Below are positions 19,188-29,702 of a stretch of 36,709 bases of DNA, piece after piece. Source of the DNA: Vairimorpha ceranae (lineage: Eukaryota > Microsporidia > Nosematidae). Positions within the stretch are counted from its first letter, which is position 1. Every line of letters begins with the position of its first letter. The DNA lies in NCBI RefSeq assembly GCF_000988165.1, contig NW_020169336.1, forward strand, positions 1-36,709. Direction: 5' to 3'. The position numbers and the translations under genes were made by a program. The notes below the pieces were generated by a model. The model searched no databases. It was not told where the DNA came from and was given only the letters and a program-made list of their open reading frames with translations.

Positions 19188-19463
19188 TTAAATTATAATC
19201 GGCAAAACTTTTCCTGAATCAAATATTAAATCAATTAAATGCAATCCGAGATAAATAATAAAAGAAAGGGAAATAATAATGCTTATTGAAAAAAGACCTA
19301 TTAAAAAATCATCGTCTTCAAAAATTTCTATTATACTGTTGTACATTCTTCTAAAAAAAGATGGTTCGTCGACAACAATAAATCTTATATCTGTAATTAT
19401 TAAAGTTGCTTCTTCATCTTCTAATGGATCATAATAATCAGCAATATTTTGATTTGTGTTCAT
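19188..19463 (-). CDS. Small acidic single-pass membrane protein (91 aa)
   Basis: Family not recognised. The N-terminal half is acidic and probably cytosolic (YYDPLEDEEATLIITDIRF, then EIFEDDD). A single long hydrophobic stretch covers about residues 53-80 (FLIGLFSISIIISLSFIIY then LGLHLIDLIF), with a short polar tail, so it resembles a tail-anchored or C-terminally anchored protein. The ATG at 19463 has CCC five bases upstream (ATCCCTTTTAATG). A decayed copy of the same gene lies at about 31890-32156, and protein-level similarity persists over the membrane segment. Its survival as an open frame beside a dead paralogue supports it being a real gene. Confidence 0.75.
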   Translation of the reverse strand: MNTNQNIADYYDPLEDEEATLIITDIRFIVVDEPSFFRRMYNSIIEIFEDDDFLIGLFSISIIISLSFIIYLGLHLIDLIFDSGKVLPIII

Positions 19464-19468
19464 TAAAA

Positions 19469-19471
19469 GGG
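19469..19471 (-). promoter_or_regulatory. CCC start-site motif of the small membrane protein
   Basis: The coding strand reads ATCCCTTTTAATG. The duplicate copy at 32156 has lost the intact triplet. Confidence 0.6.
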
Positions 19472-20136
19472 ATAAATCAAAAATTATACAAAAAGCTATA
19501 ATTGCAAAATATTACAATTTTTTTAATTTCTAGTGTTATTTATTAACGCAATAAAATTATACATTAAAACTTTTGATAATATAACCTTTTTAAAAACAAA
19601 TAAAAATTTACATGGTTTTTTATATATTTTAAAACTAATGCTATTACATAAGAAAATGTTAAAAATTTCAATTAAATTGCTTGGGATATTAAATTTAGTT
19701 GATTTGGTAAATATAATTTTCTAGTTATAATTTAAATCGAACCAACCAAGCTTTAATCGCCAAAAACTACGCTGTATTTAACTAAAAATAGCAAAAGACA
19801 CTTAATAAACGTAAATTTTTAATAAATAAATTCATTCTGATACAACAATTTTTGAATTATTACAATAATAAATAGCAATATATATTATAGCTATTTGAAA
19901 TTCGTTGTTTAACATATGTTTAAGAAATATGTCAATTCTACTATGTTAAATATCTAAAATGTCAGTGTAATTCCAAATGATTAATATTAGCATATATAAA
20001 TTAGGCATTTAAAATAAATGAATTTTTATTTGTTGATTAAAAAAAATTACTATTAAATTGTAAATAATAGATAACTAGATTAATTTTTAAGTAAATAATA
20101 ATATCTAAAAGAAAATTTACAAAAGTCTTTGTAGTA

Positions 20137-20366
20137 TCCACCACTTTAATTTTATTTCTTTAATATTTAAAAATAAATTTTCTAGAATTTTTTTTATTAT
20201 AAATAAAATTTTATAAAAGAAGCGCATGAATATTCATAGTAGCAAAAATAATAATGCAGGGTCTACAAAGATAGAACCTAAAAGTAATCAAATCAATAGT
20301 ATAAAAAAGAGACCTTTTATTATTTCTAAATTGGAACAGTATTTTTGTTTTGGCCACCACACTAGA
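20137..20366. repeat. Insertion in duplication copy 1, related to 21600-21800
   Basis: Absent from copy 2, where ACAAAAGTCTTT runs almost directly into TTGTACACAC. Its middle resembles 21650-21790: both carry CTACAAA, later TTTGG(C/T)C(A/G)(C/T)C and GTTACCAC or GTTACACC at equivalent spacing. Possibly a fragment of a Merlin-related element. No terminal repeats were recognised. Confidence 0.35.
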
Positions 20367-20919
20367 TGTTACACCAGTGTTGTACACACTTTTGTTTTTT
20401 AAAAAATTTTATTACAGATAAAACGTACTTTTGTTCACATTTTAGCTTGCCATTTAAAGTTTCTTAATCTTATTACAAAATCTAAATGAATAAGGAATAT
20501 GAACAAGTTTAAAATATTCAGCCAAAATGAAGAAAAATTTGTCAATTTTTATATATCCTCAACTAAAATTTATTATCCTATATTTTAAAAAAGCTGAACA
20601 ATGAGAAAAAATATAAAATTAGCAAATACTATAAAAGCGTATGATGAACAGATGATGCTTAAAATGTAATTAAAATTTTAAATATACAGTTTCTTTATGG
20701 TAAGATACTTTAGTAAGCTGTGTAAATATAGTTATTATTAATACAAATATACAATATTTAATTTATGTAAAATTAGTACAATCTCAGTCTTGAAAATTGT
20801 AAATTTATGTTTAAACTTCATCCCTTTTCCAATTATAGTTAGATTGACAAATATTAGTGTGAAAACAATTGGTGCAACGATTAATAAGTTTAACTTTAAA
20901 GATTTTTTAACTAGAATGT

Positions 20920-21270
20920 AAGGGAAATATGGTCAAAATAACGAGAGTAGATAGGCAAACAATAAAAATTTTGCGCACCATGTGGGCGGAGTATGAGTTT
21001 ACGGAGCTGTAGAATGATCTACACGTAAAAAGGCGGTCTTGCCCTCTAAAAAGAACAAAAATTTGTTATTACTTACCATAATAAAGTATATCTATATACT
21101 ATTATTAATTCCGATTGTTCGAAGGCATATTTTGATTGTAATTTTTTTTAAGCATTTGACAGTTAATTACAGAATTGGGTTGATAATCCAATAAATGATG
21201 TTCATATAAAGCAATGAAGAAATTGGTACGGAATTAAAAAAAATCCACAAAAAATCAGAATAAGATTTAA
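20920..21270 (+). mobile_element. Merlin/ISXO2-like transposase relic
   Basis: Frameshifted plus-strand pieces follow the Merlin (IS1016/IS1595-like) transposase core: VGGV then VYGAVE-stop-STRKKAVLPSKK (about 20985-21050), NSDCSKAYFDCNFF (about 21108-21150), KHLTVNYRIG (about 21152-21180) and VDNPINDVHIKAMKKLV (about 21180-21230). These match the usual WVFGGIER, TDxxxAY, HxxVNHS and PxxGVHTQxxE blocks. The final catalytic Glu region reads KAMKK. Several frame breaks; no intact frame and no terminal repeats seen. Confidence 0.6.
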
Positions 21271-21590
21271 TTAAGTGTAGCTTTTGCGGTTTATGCTTGA
21301 TAGAAATAACAAAAATTCATGTTAAGATATAATTGTTTTTTCTGTGGTATACCTTACAATGTTAAATTATATTCTTTAAAAATTAATGTTGTTTAATTAA
21401 TTTTGCAAACAAATAAAACCACAAATACAAATTTTGTTTCTAAAGGAATCCAGACATGTGAACACCCGGAACTCACAGGCATTAGGGATCAAGGTAAGAA
21501 GAAGCCCAAAACTATAAACTAATAATGTAATTGTGATATACAATAACACAATTTTTTATATTTTTTCTATTTATAATAAGTTTTCAAAAT
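21271..21590. other. Spacer between two Merlin relics
   Basis: Includes a short GC-richer stretch (21445-21500) of unknown origin. No gene was recognised. Confidence 0.35.
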
Positions 21591-22330
21591 TATATTCTAA
21601 AATTTTATTTGTTATAAATAAGAAATTTTGAAAGAAGGATACGGATAAATGAAGAAGCGCAAAGTACAATACAATAAAGCATCTACAAAAATGGATACAA
21701 GGAGTAATAAACAAGTTTGTTTTATGAATTAAAATTTCATTTTCTCCCTCTTTGAGCAATATTTTCGCTTTGGTCGTCTCACCAGAGGTTACCACAACGA
21801 CTTATGATCATTCGTGCATAAGTACTACCTGGCTCTATGTTTTTTGTAATTATAGGAAGTTTTTTTTCGGCTTTCCTGTTAGATTTTATATAAGCAAATT
21901 TTCAAGAAATTTCCATTTCCGATTCTAAATGCACAGTGCATCTGTTTTATTTTAAAAGAATTTTCTTCGATGACTTCTGGCTTTAAAATTGAAACCCGTT
22001 TCATCTACCTGAACCTTTTTCAAGGGTCATCAAACTCAACAGTATCTAAAAATTTTAAAATTATTTTTTTATAGGTTCGCGTATTGTATCCTTATTTTCT
22101 AGTATAGAATAGGCTTTGTTACACAGGCCGAATCCATTAAAATAAAAACAAAATTTCCGAAGATAGTTTAAAACTATCAAAAAAATTGTTTCCCTTGTTA
22201 AAACATATTTTCTATAGTATACACACGTAGTTGTAACATTTTTATGTAATATCGTCTTTGGCTTTACTATATCCCTCCAAACCCCAATGGAATTGCATTC
22301 AGTGCAGATCACTCTCAAAACCAAAAATTC
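21590..22330 (-). mobile_element. Second Merlin/ISXO2-like transposase relic
   Basis: On the minus strand, near 22005-21960, the sequence reads KVQVDETGFNFKARSHRRKF, a strong match to the first catalytic block (VDET/VDES) of ISXO2-like transposases. It is followed out of frame by KTDALCI, RKAEKKLPIITKNIEPGSTY (about 21890-21820) and TNDHKSLW. Upstream, the 87-codon stretch at 22061-22324 (VICTECNSIGVWRDIVKPKT) is probably its Cys-containing N-terminal part. The tail at 21600-21800 is too decayed to place and resembles 20137-20366. Non-functional. Confidence 0.55.
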
Positions 22331-22577
22331 TTAATTCTTCAGTATTCACCTTATAATTACTTTATTGAAATCTTGCAATGTCATATTAAGGTTATAACCA
22401 AAAAAAGTTTTATAAATTTTAACGGCAAAAAGAAAACATCCTTTTCCACAATTTCTATACAACTGATCTATTATAGTTACAAACAAGTGAAAGTCATCCT
22501 CCTATCTTGGCAGCTATAATAATTATAAACATCGCACGGATTGCCATAAATATAATTTTGTAGACCAAAGAACGGGA

Positions 22578-22614
22578 GCAACTTAAACACAGTCCCACAG
22601 GGGTTAAAAAAATT
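22578..22614 (+). repeat. Left terminal inverted repeat of the Merlin element
   Basis: Begins GCAACTTAAACACAGTCCCA. Pairs with the repeat at 23584-23619. Confidence 0.85.
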
Positions 22615-23583
22615 ATAAAAAAAATAGAGCGATATTATTTTATTAAATGTAATTGCAATAATTATTAAAATTTTTTATCTTAAAAATTTTCTTCAAAACT
22701 TAAATTCATAACTCTGCGCCTTGTACGAAACTCTATCTTTAAATGGCACCATAAATTTTCAATTTTATTCATATGTTCCCCATTTTCATTTCTAAATCCA
22801 ATACTATGGTTTACTATTTGATGAACAGAACAAAAATCTACAACTAATGATCTATCGAACGCAAAACCATCTGTTCTTATAATAGATTCTTTTTCAACAT
22901 AAATATTGGAAAGATTCATCATTTGTTGGCCGACCTGTTTGGAATAATTTTAAGAAAGCAATTATTGCATTCTTCTTCAATTCTTCTCATTAACCATGTT
23001 GTATCTGCAACTGCATCTTGTGTTGAAGTAGTATTGGTGATTATCCTACTTCTACTTATTGCACTTTCATTAACTTGGATAATTTTATTGGGTCCGCTTA
23101 TTTGAAAAAAAATTTAATTTCATTTTTTATTTTCATTAAAATACCATCCTTATAAGAAATATAATTGGCTCAAAAATTTCGCATGTTGAACATACAACTG
23201 CGTTACTTAGTCCCAAGACTCAACAATAAATTATCCTAAGCTGAATATGCAAAATCAGCCTTGGTTTATTTAACTCTGTGCTCTTCTTGTTGTTTTCGTT
23301 TCTTACCTCCATTAGCACAGTAGAAGCATTTACCTTCTGCATATTTCTTGCTTTATGCATGTTGCATAAAGCCATCACAATTGCACTTGATTGTTCGCAG
23401 AAGAACATTAGCTGTGGTTAGATAATTAATTGCACTTTTAATATCTTGAAAGATTGAATCGTATAAATTTCTAATCATCTCTAGAGTTAAAAATTAAAAA
23501 AAATCAAGAAATCATTTTTTTTTAATACACTGTCACGCTGAAATAAACTATATAATGTGAATGGGAGAAAATGTTTTTTTTTC

Positions 23584-23619
23584 AATTTTTTTACCCCTGT
23601 GGGACTGTGCTTAAGTAGC
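23584..23619 (-). repeat. Right terminal inverted repeat of the Merlin element
   Basis: Its reverse complement begins GCTACTTAAGCACAGTCCCA. Matches the left repeat apart from about two substitutions and one T. Confidence 0.85.
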
Positions 23620-24733
23620 ACCAAAGTACATATACTCATAACAGAATGTTAAGTCGCATCTGAAAGAATTAAGCCTGAAATTAAAAAACGAAAGGATTGA
23701 CTAAAAAGAAAAACATTTATTTTTTAACTATATTTTATGTAAAGGAAAGAAATATTTGGGTGAAATAAAGATCTTCTATTTTATTATTTGTGCGTTTTTT
23801 TGCATGCCTTTTAAAGTAACCGAGAAAAAATAAGGCGCTTAGAAGATCTTTCACTGTATTTTTTATAAAAAAATTCTGCCACGGATCGTAAGCCGGGACC
23901 ACCCCGACTTACTGTCTACGGCAGACCTAAAACCCCAAGTCAATTTGAATCTTAACTTCTTCTATGGGAATCGAACAAAGTTGCAATATTGGATATTTTG
24001 ATTATTATTTGAACATGCTATCAAGCGACCTCTTTGATCTTAATAAAGTTTAAACACATAAAAATTCTATAATTTTTTAAATACTTCAAATAATTCTTAT
24101 GAGGTCTACTATTTAAAATGCAAGGGGGATTTGGTTGCATCGTAGACATTCTTAAAGGCAAAAATACGACATTAAATGGCAGCAAACATACTAAGTATAG
24201 TTTAAAAATGACCGAGTTGTTTATCTTGATAGACAGTTTACTTTATTCAAAAGATTCAGAAAATGGACACAAATAGGAGTTTGTGAAAGGAACAGTGCTT
24301 TTTTTGTAAAAATAGAAGTACAAAAGCTGGGCAAGCAGAGTCATTTTGGCCAGAATCGTCTTTATAAGTCCTTCAAGCAGCTTTATTTTTTCATTTCCTA
24401 AATGTGTGTTGGGAATGTATGTAGTAAATGTAAAATTCGTTTGTGAGCTTAATCACTTAAGACAAAGAAAAAATTTTGCACTTTTTGGTAGAAAAGCCTT
24501 TTAAGAATTAATCGTTGATCTTGTTGATATGAGGACTTGTGCGAATTAAAGCAATGATTTTAGATAAACACTAACAGGCATCATGTATATTCTTAATATA
24601 CAGTTATTTATGCCCTCAAAAGCAAACTGCTGTCAAAGTTGTTCCATGTCTCATAATGGCTTTAAAAACCTGGTGATTCTTATTTTATTCAGCGCCACTC
24701 CATCTTTCTACCCTCTAAAAATAAACTACAGCC
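23620..24733. other. Unassigned, locally GC-richer segment
   Basis: Between the Merlin and Tigger elements. Base composition is visibly less AT-rich at 23870-24000, 24120-24420 and 24560-24720 than in the surrounding spacers. Short open stretches occur on both strands but I recognise no domain. It may be remains of an older mobile element. A GAATCGAAC stretch at 23967 resembles a tRNA T-arm but does not fold. Confidence 0.35.
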
Positions 24734-26665
24734 AACCCCGGCAAATCGAGACCCCGGAAATTCGAGGCCTCGCCTAATCGAGACATAATAATTTTGCACG
24801 AAAAAAATAAGCTTTTTATTGTTGTTTTTGTCTACATTTAAATTTGAGATATCCCCGCCTAATTGAGGCGATGATATGAATTTTCATAGAAATTTTTTTA
24901 ACTCTTATTATGGCTCAGCATTTATCGGTGAAACAAAAATATGAAATTATTTTATAAAATAAATCTCATACAAACGAGTCATGCACATCTTAAAAATATT
25001 TCGACATTAGATTTAAGAAAACTATTGGTAAATCCACTATTGGAAAATCTTAAAATAGAAATTATTTATTTAAGCTCAATTTTTAAGTTTACATAATCCA
25101 AATGCTAAACGTATGTCTGTTGGTAAGTTTGAAGATATCAAAAATCCTTTTAAAATATAAATTGATGTGCAGGAATATAGAAATAATCCAATATCTGACG
25201 AGATTCTTAAAAAAAAGCCCGAAGATTTTGCAAAGCAATTTTGTATTGAAAATATTAATCTATCAATCGGAACTTTAAGTAGATTTAAAGAACGAAGGGG
25301 TTTTATGTCATTTAAGGTTGTAGGAAAAATGGCTGAGAATAATTTTGATTCATTAGAATTCTCCATAGAAGAAATTACAGCGATTTTGAACGATTATGAT
25401 AAAAAAATATTTTTAATATGGATGAATAAAGATTGTTTTTTCGTATGATGCCTGCCAAAAGTATTTCTATTGCGACTATTAAAGGCTTTAAAAAATTTTT
25501 TGATAAGAATTACTTTAGCATTTAATGTGTCTTTAGAAGTGGAAAAGCTGATGCCGTTGGTCATAGGAAATGCTGAAAGGCCGAGATCTCTTAACAATTT
25601 TAATACCCACCAGTATGTGAATTATACACATTCAAAGAAATGTTGGATAACAAGCTCTATTTTTAATATTTACCTCAGTAACCTTAATAAAAATATAAAA
25701 TCAAAGAATTGTAAAATATTACTGCTTGTTGATAACTGTCCTGCTCATAAAGTCTCTTTTTTGTATAGTAACGTAAAAGGTGTTTTTTTGCCATAAAATA
25801 CTACAGGAGTAATAAAACCCCTTGATTTAGGAATCATAAGATTTTTTAAATTTAAATTTTGAAAAAAATTGATTAGGCGCGTAATACACATGATAGATAA
25901 TAATTCATGTCTGTCTGTTATTGATGCATATAAAAATATTTCAACCAAAGACGCAATCGTTTTTTTAATTTATCTTGGGGTAAAGTTGAACTAAAGACCA
26001 TTATCCAATGTTTAAAGAAGTCTTCTCTCTTTCACAATAAGTCAGTCAGTCCGATTTTAATGATTCTTATATAATTGAAGATAAAAATGAGAACAAAAAA
26101 CCAATTGACAAATTGGAGCTAGTCCATAAGTTTTCTATTAAAGATATGATTGATTTTCGGATGAGAAAATAGTCGATTGTGATATTGAAGATGATAGAAT
26201 TATCGAAATGATAAAAAATAAGGATGAATATCTTATTGATGAAGAAGAAGAATGTATTAACATCAAAGTACATAAATTAAATAAAAATTAGATCTCAGAA
26301 ACATTAAAACATATAAATATGGCCAGCGATACTCTTCAAAATGATATTAATGTAACAAAATAAGTCTTAAAATCGACTGAAACTATCAAAAAATATTTAT
26401 AAAAAGAAAATTCTAACTTTAATAATAATTGTAATTTAACAGATTATCTAATAAAAAAAACCAAATAAAATTCAAAATTATTTAATAATTCATATATTTA
26501 ATATTTTAAGCATTAAACTTTCTTCTAAACAGACAAACTCTCTTAAATGAAGACTTTAAAAATTGAGGTAAAATCATCAGTAAATCGAGACATTTTCGTT
26601 AAATCAAGCCATTTTCTTAAAAGCTGAAATTTTTATGCTCATATGTGTTTTGATTTGCCGGGGTT
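24734..26665 (+). mobile_element. Pogo/Tigger-like DNA transposon (dead)
   Basis: About 1.93 kb. The ends share the inverted repeat AACCCCGGCAAATC: plus at 24734, inverted at 26652-26665. Related subterminal motifs occur inside (AATCGAGAC near 24776 and 26584). Decayed transposase pieces run in order: MAQHLSVKQKYEII from 24910; the CENP-B-type DNA-binding part EYRNNPISDEILKKKPEDFA and LSRFKERRGFMSFKVVGKMA (25173-25332); FNMDE near 25415 (first Asp, in another frame); KLMPLVIGNAERPRSL (about 25540-25590); KILLLVDNCPAH (second Asp, about 25713-25748); and VFLP-stop-NTTGVIKPLDLGII (third Asp, about 25782-25840). This is the DDE_1 (Tigger/pogo/CENP-B) order. Several frameshifts and stops make it inactive. 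Confidence 0.85.
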
Positions 26666-27440
26666 AATTGAACGTTCATTCGGATAAAAATTATACGTAG
26701 TTATTTTGAGGAAATGAAAAGGTAAAGTAAAGGTTAGTTTAATTTTTTAACCTTTTTTACAAAAAATCTAAAAAGAAGTTGTGTGTTAAAAAATTTAATG
26801 TCGCGATCCAAGTCGTGCAAAAAGTCACACCCACCCAAGACGTTTTTTTCTCACAAATTGTGCACAATTCGATATTTTTCAACCATGCGAATTTCCGCTT
26901 TTCAATTAATATTGAAATTGTCTAACGCAGATTCTAATTTGTAATATTTTTGTAAGTAACAAAGCAAGGTTAACTATAACAACCGCTAAGTAAGCTTTTT
27001 AAAAGAATTTGAAGATCAAATTGACAGGTAAAGCGTATTGAATAAAGATAGGTTGTAAAAGATTTAAATTCTGCAATATATTTAAAAAGAAACTAAAATT
27101 TTAAAATTAAATCTATTTTTTTAATCTTGCAATTATAATAAAAAATACTTTATGAAAATGACCACATATTGCCCGTGGGAATAGAACTGAGATATTATAC
27201 AGAAACGGAATTAAAAAAAGAATTTTATTTTTTTACGAAAAGTTCAAACAAACTAAGAATATCATTTCTAAAAAGACTATTTTATCACGTAAAAATAATA
27301 TTTTAATAAGATTATCAGATTTAAATAAGTGAATGAGGATTTTTTGCGTGATTTAGAAAAGATAAATTTGACCTGAAAATATAATCGAATTTTAAAATTT
27401 TCCTCTAAAATAACAAAAATAAAAAATTTTTAATTGTTAT
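26666..27440. other. Spacer between the Tigger and second mariner elements
   Basis: A GC-richer patch at 26795-26850 (GTCGCGATCC, then CACACCCACCC) stands out from the AT-rich background and could be a remnant transposon end. No gene was recognised. Confidence 0.35.
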
Positions 27441-28400
27441 GTTAAAAGAGGAAAATTTTTTGCTTAAGCTCAAAATTTTAGCTGAATAAAATTTGAAAAA
27501 AATTACACAAAAATTTAATTTACATTCTTCCTATGTCTCTAGAACAAAAAAACAAACATGAAAAAAGGAACAGTTATTTGAACTAGAATTAAATTAGATC
27601 TTTATTAAATGACAATTATTTGTGTATCTTAACAAGGAAATTAAAAAAGATCTATTAATAGGTTTAACTAAACTGACGGAAAAAGTTTTTAAAGTTAACA
27701 AGAAATAGAAAAATGCTGGGGCTGTTCGTAAAGAGTTAGTTGATTTAAGTTATAAAAGCAGAAAAATAGCATGTAAATCACTTTATCAAAAAAAATACTT
27801 AAGATAGATTAAGATAACAACTGAATGGTATTACCAAGAGGAAAATAACTTAAAAGTATTATATGAAATGATAAATCTAAAAAATCATTGTTTAAATTGG
27901 ATAAAAAGCTATTGCCGCCGAAAAGATGGTTTGGGGCATGATATGAAAAATATAGAACCTACTGGAAGCATGATAATGATTTATAATTGTTAAAGAATGT
28001 TTTTCAAAAAAAAAGTGTTGTAAATATTTTCATAAATGAAGATAAAATGGATGGTTTAAAATATACAACACTTCTCAATGATAATTTGTTTAAAAGTGCT
28101 GTAGATTTAAAATTAAATGATTTTTTATTTTAAAAGGATAATGATTCAAAGCACAAATTACAGCTTACGAACAAAATTTTTAGATTAAAAAATAAAAAAT
28201 ATATTGAATGGCCATCTCAAGCTCCCGATTAAAATCCAATTAAAAATCGTGGTATTTCCTGAAGAAAAAATTTTATGCTTAAAGGTGTAAAAATATTCAA
28301 AAATTAAAGATTGTTGTAGTATCAGAGTAAAGTAAAATACTCAAAGAACTGTATTAAAGTTGGAATAAAGACTAAAAAAAAGATATAAAGGAGTAAATTG
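27440..28400 (+). mobile_element. Second Tc1/mariner transposase relic
   Basis: Decayed plus-strand reading. RKELVDLSYKSRKIACKSLY at about 27735-27790 matches the second helix-turn-helix region. CRRKDGLGHDMKNIEPTGSM at about 27915-27972 matches the RS-CRR...PTVKHG block before MVWG. NIFINEDKMDGLKYTTLLND at about 28023-28083, LNDFLF-stop-KDNDSKHKLQL at about 28118-28165 and IEWPSQAPD-stop-NPIKN at about 28203-28244 match QQDNDPKHT and WPSQSPDLNPIEN. The second Asp is present and the final Glu is Lys. More decayed than the copy at 2751-3955. No terminal repeats were found. Confidence 0.7.
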
Positions 28401-29702
28401 AGCGAGATCGGGTCATACAAGTTATTAATTAAAAATTCTATTTTTTATTTCCGCCTAAAATTTATTTTTATTAAAATCTCCTTACTATTTAATTATACAT
28501 TAAAAACAAAACTTAAAATAGATGTTATTATGTATTTAAAAACATATACATTAAATCTTAGTTATAAATGAATAAATACAAATAGGTAAATAAAAAAAAG
28601 AAACTTTATTTTAAATTCCGCTACTGTAAATAGACAAAAAGTAACGACATTGTTTTCTTTAAAAAATTATTTTACCTTCTATTTTTTGTAAAGAAACGTA
28701 TACATATAAAGAGCAAATATTTTGTATTTTTTTAAAAAAATAAAATAGTTAATGTAGCGAAATACACACAAATAATTATTTACTACCGTAAAAATTCGTG
28801 TTTATTTCAAGTAATTTTTATGACGTCGTACTAAATCAGGCTTAAACGAAGGTGTGTGCAATACTACCCTCTTAAAATTTAAAAGATATGACAAATACTT
28901 AACATATATTTTAATTTTTTTTACTAACCTCCTACTACATTGATTAAAATAGATTGTAAGCCATCAAAATAAGCGGTCCGTAGATTTGTTATTCAATATT
29001 TACAATTATTGTAAAATTCGAATATTTTATAAAAATCTGTGGATCACTGTTTATTGAAGAAGTAGAAATCTATTTACAAATTGTTTTTATAAATTTATTG
29101 TAAGATATCTTAAAAGAGTGGGACATGAAGTTTTAATTCAATAATTTTTATTTTCAAAGGCCTGATTCCCTCTCTGCTTACTTATCTTTAAAATAAAAAA
29201 AAATAGAGCATTTAAGATATTATCCAGAAAGGGGTGTCAATTAAATTATAATAGTTATATGCTCTCTAATGATACATTACAACTGTGCCACCTACCTACA
29301 ATTGCAGTTCTCTTGGCTTTTTAAAGAATTTGTTTAGTAGTTGTATTAAATATATATTTATATTTACTCTAGCGCCTGCAGTTTCATTTAAGGTAAATTA
29401 TAAATGGCATTTTGTAAATAGCGCATGATCAATTTTTCAATTTAATTGTTTATATATTATCTGTTTACACAAACCCTTGTCTTAAGAGAAATAATTACTT
29501 GACTATTTCAATCTTGTACATTTAGTTTCAATACTTTCATCAAAATTTTTATCAAACTTAATTAATTTATAACTGTTAATGTAATTTTAGCTTAAGCTCA
29601 TAAGCGAGGCAACATTAAGTCAGACAGGCGCAACATAAACAAACGCAATTCCTGTAAATTCTTTTGAACCCCCAATAATAAAATAATAACTAATAAATTT
29701 AT
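28401..29702. other. Gene-free AT-rich spacer
   Basis: Downstream of the unknown gene at 29703. Stops in all frames. A short imperfect direct repeat (GGCAACATTA and GGCGCAACATAA, near 29609 and 29627) is the only structure noted. Confidence 0.45.

Larger units (their letters stand above)
18840..20460. repeat. Segmental duplication, copy 1
   Basis: Diverged from 31545-34100 but collinear. Anchor matches are CACCTTCTTCTA (18915 and 31628), ACGAAATTAAA-TACAAATGAAAA (19028 and 31725), the small membrane protein gene and its dead copy, CTTTAATCGCC (19750 and 32515), GGCATTT (20004 and 32868), ACAAAAGTCTTT (20119 and 33994) and TTGTACACAC (20379 and 34020). Edges are approximate. A stretch at about 20137-20366 has no counterpart in copy 2. 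Confidence 0.75.
22578..23619 (-). mobile_element. Merlin/ISXO2-like DNA transposon with terminal inverted repeats
   Basis: About 1.04 kb, bounded by 36-37-bp inverted repeats at 22578-22614 and 23584-23619 that share CACAGTCCCACAGGGGT and differ at about three positions. The minus-strand transposase is in two frames. The first piece (23096-22920) reads GPNKIIQVNESAISRSR, TTWLMRRIEEE and CFLKIIPNRSANK. The second (22922-22680) reads SIIRTDGFAFD, IVNHSIGF, GEHMNKIENLWCHLK and EFRTRRRV. A frameshift separates them at about 22920. The first catalytic Asp is Asn (VNES rather than VDES). The N-terminal region (23106-23410) is further decayed. This is a dead but structurally complete copy; no convincing target duplication was found. 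Confidence 0.85.

Noticed and set aside
19533..19724. 63-codon plus-strand frame divergent from the small membrane protein gene
   Set aside because: No CCC/GGG motif. The homologous DNA in copy 2 (about 32350-32480) is broken and shifted in amino-acid frame, so it behaves like non-coding sequence.
20930..20945. GGGAAATATG resembling a gene start motif
   Set aside because: Falls within the Merlin relic reading and opens only a short frame.
22923..23105. Hydrophobic 60-codon plus-strand frame
   Set aside because: It is the antisense of the Merlin transposase core (VNES and NRSA blocks), which explains the sequence better.
23960..24035. tRNA-like stretch with GAATCGAAC
   Set aside because: It resembles a reverse-strand T-arm, but T-stem, anticodon stem and acceptor pairings could not be found.
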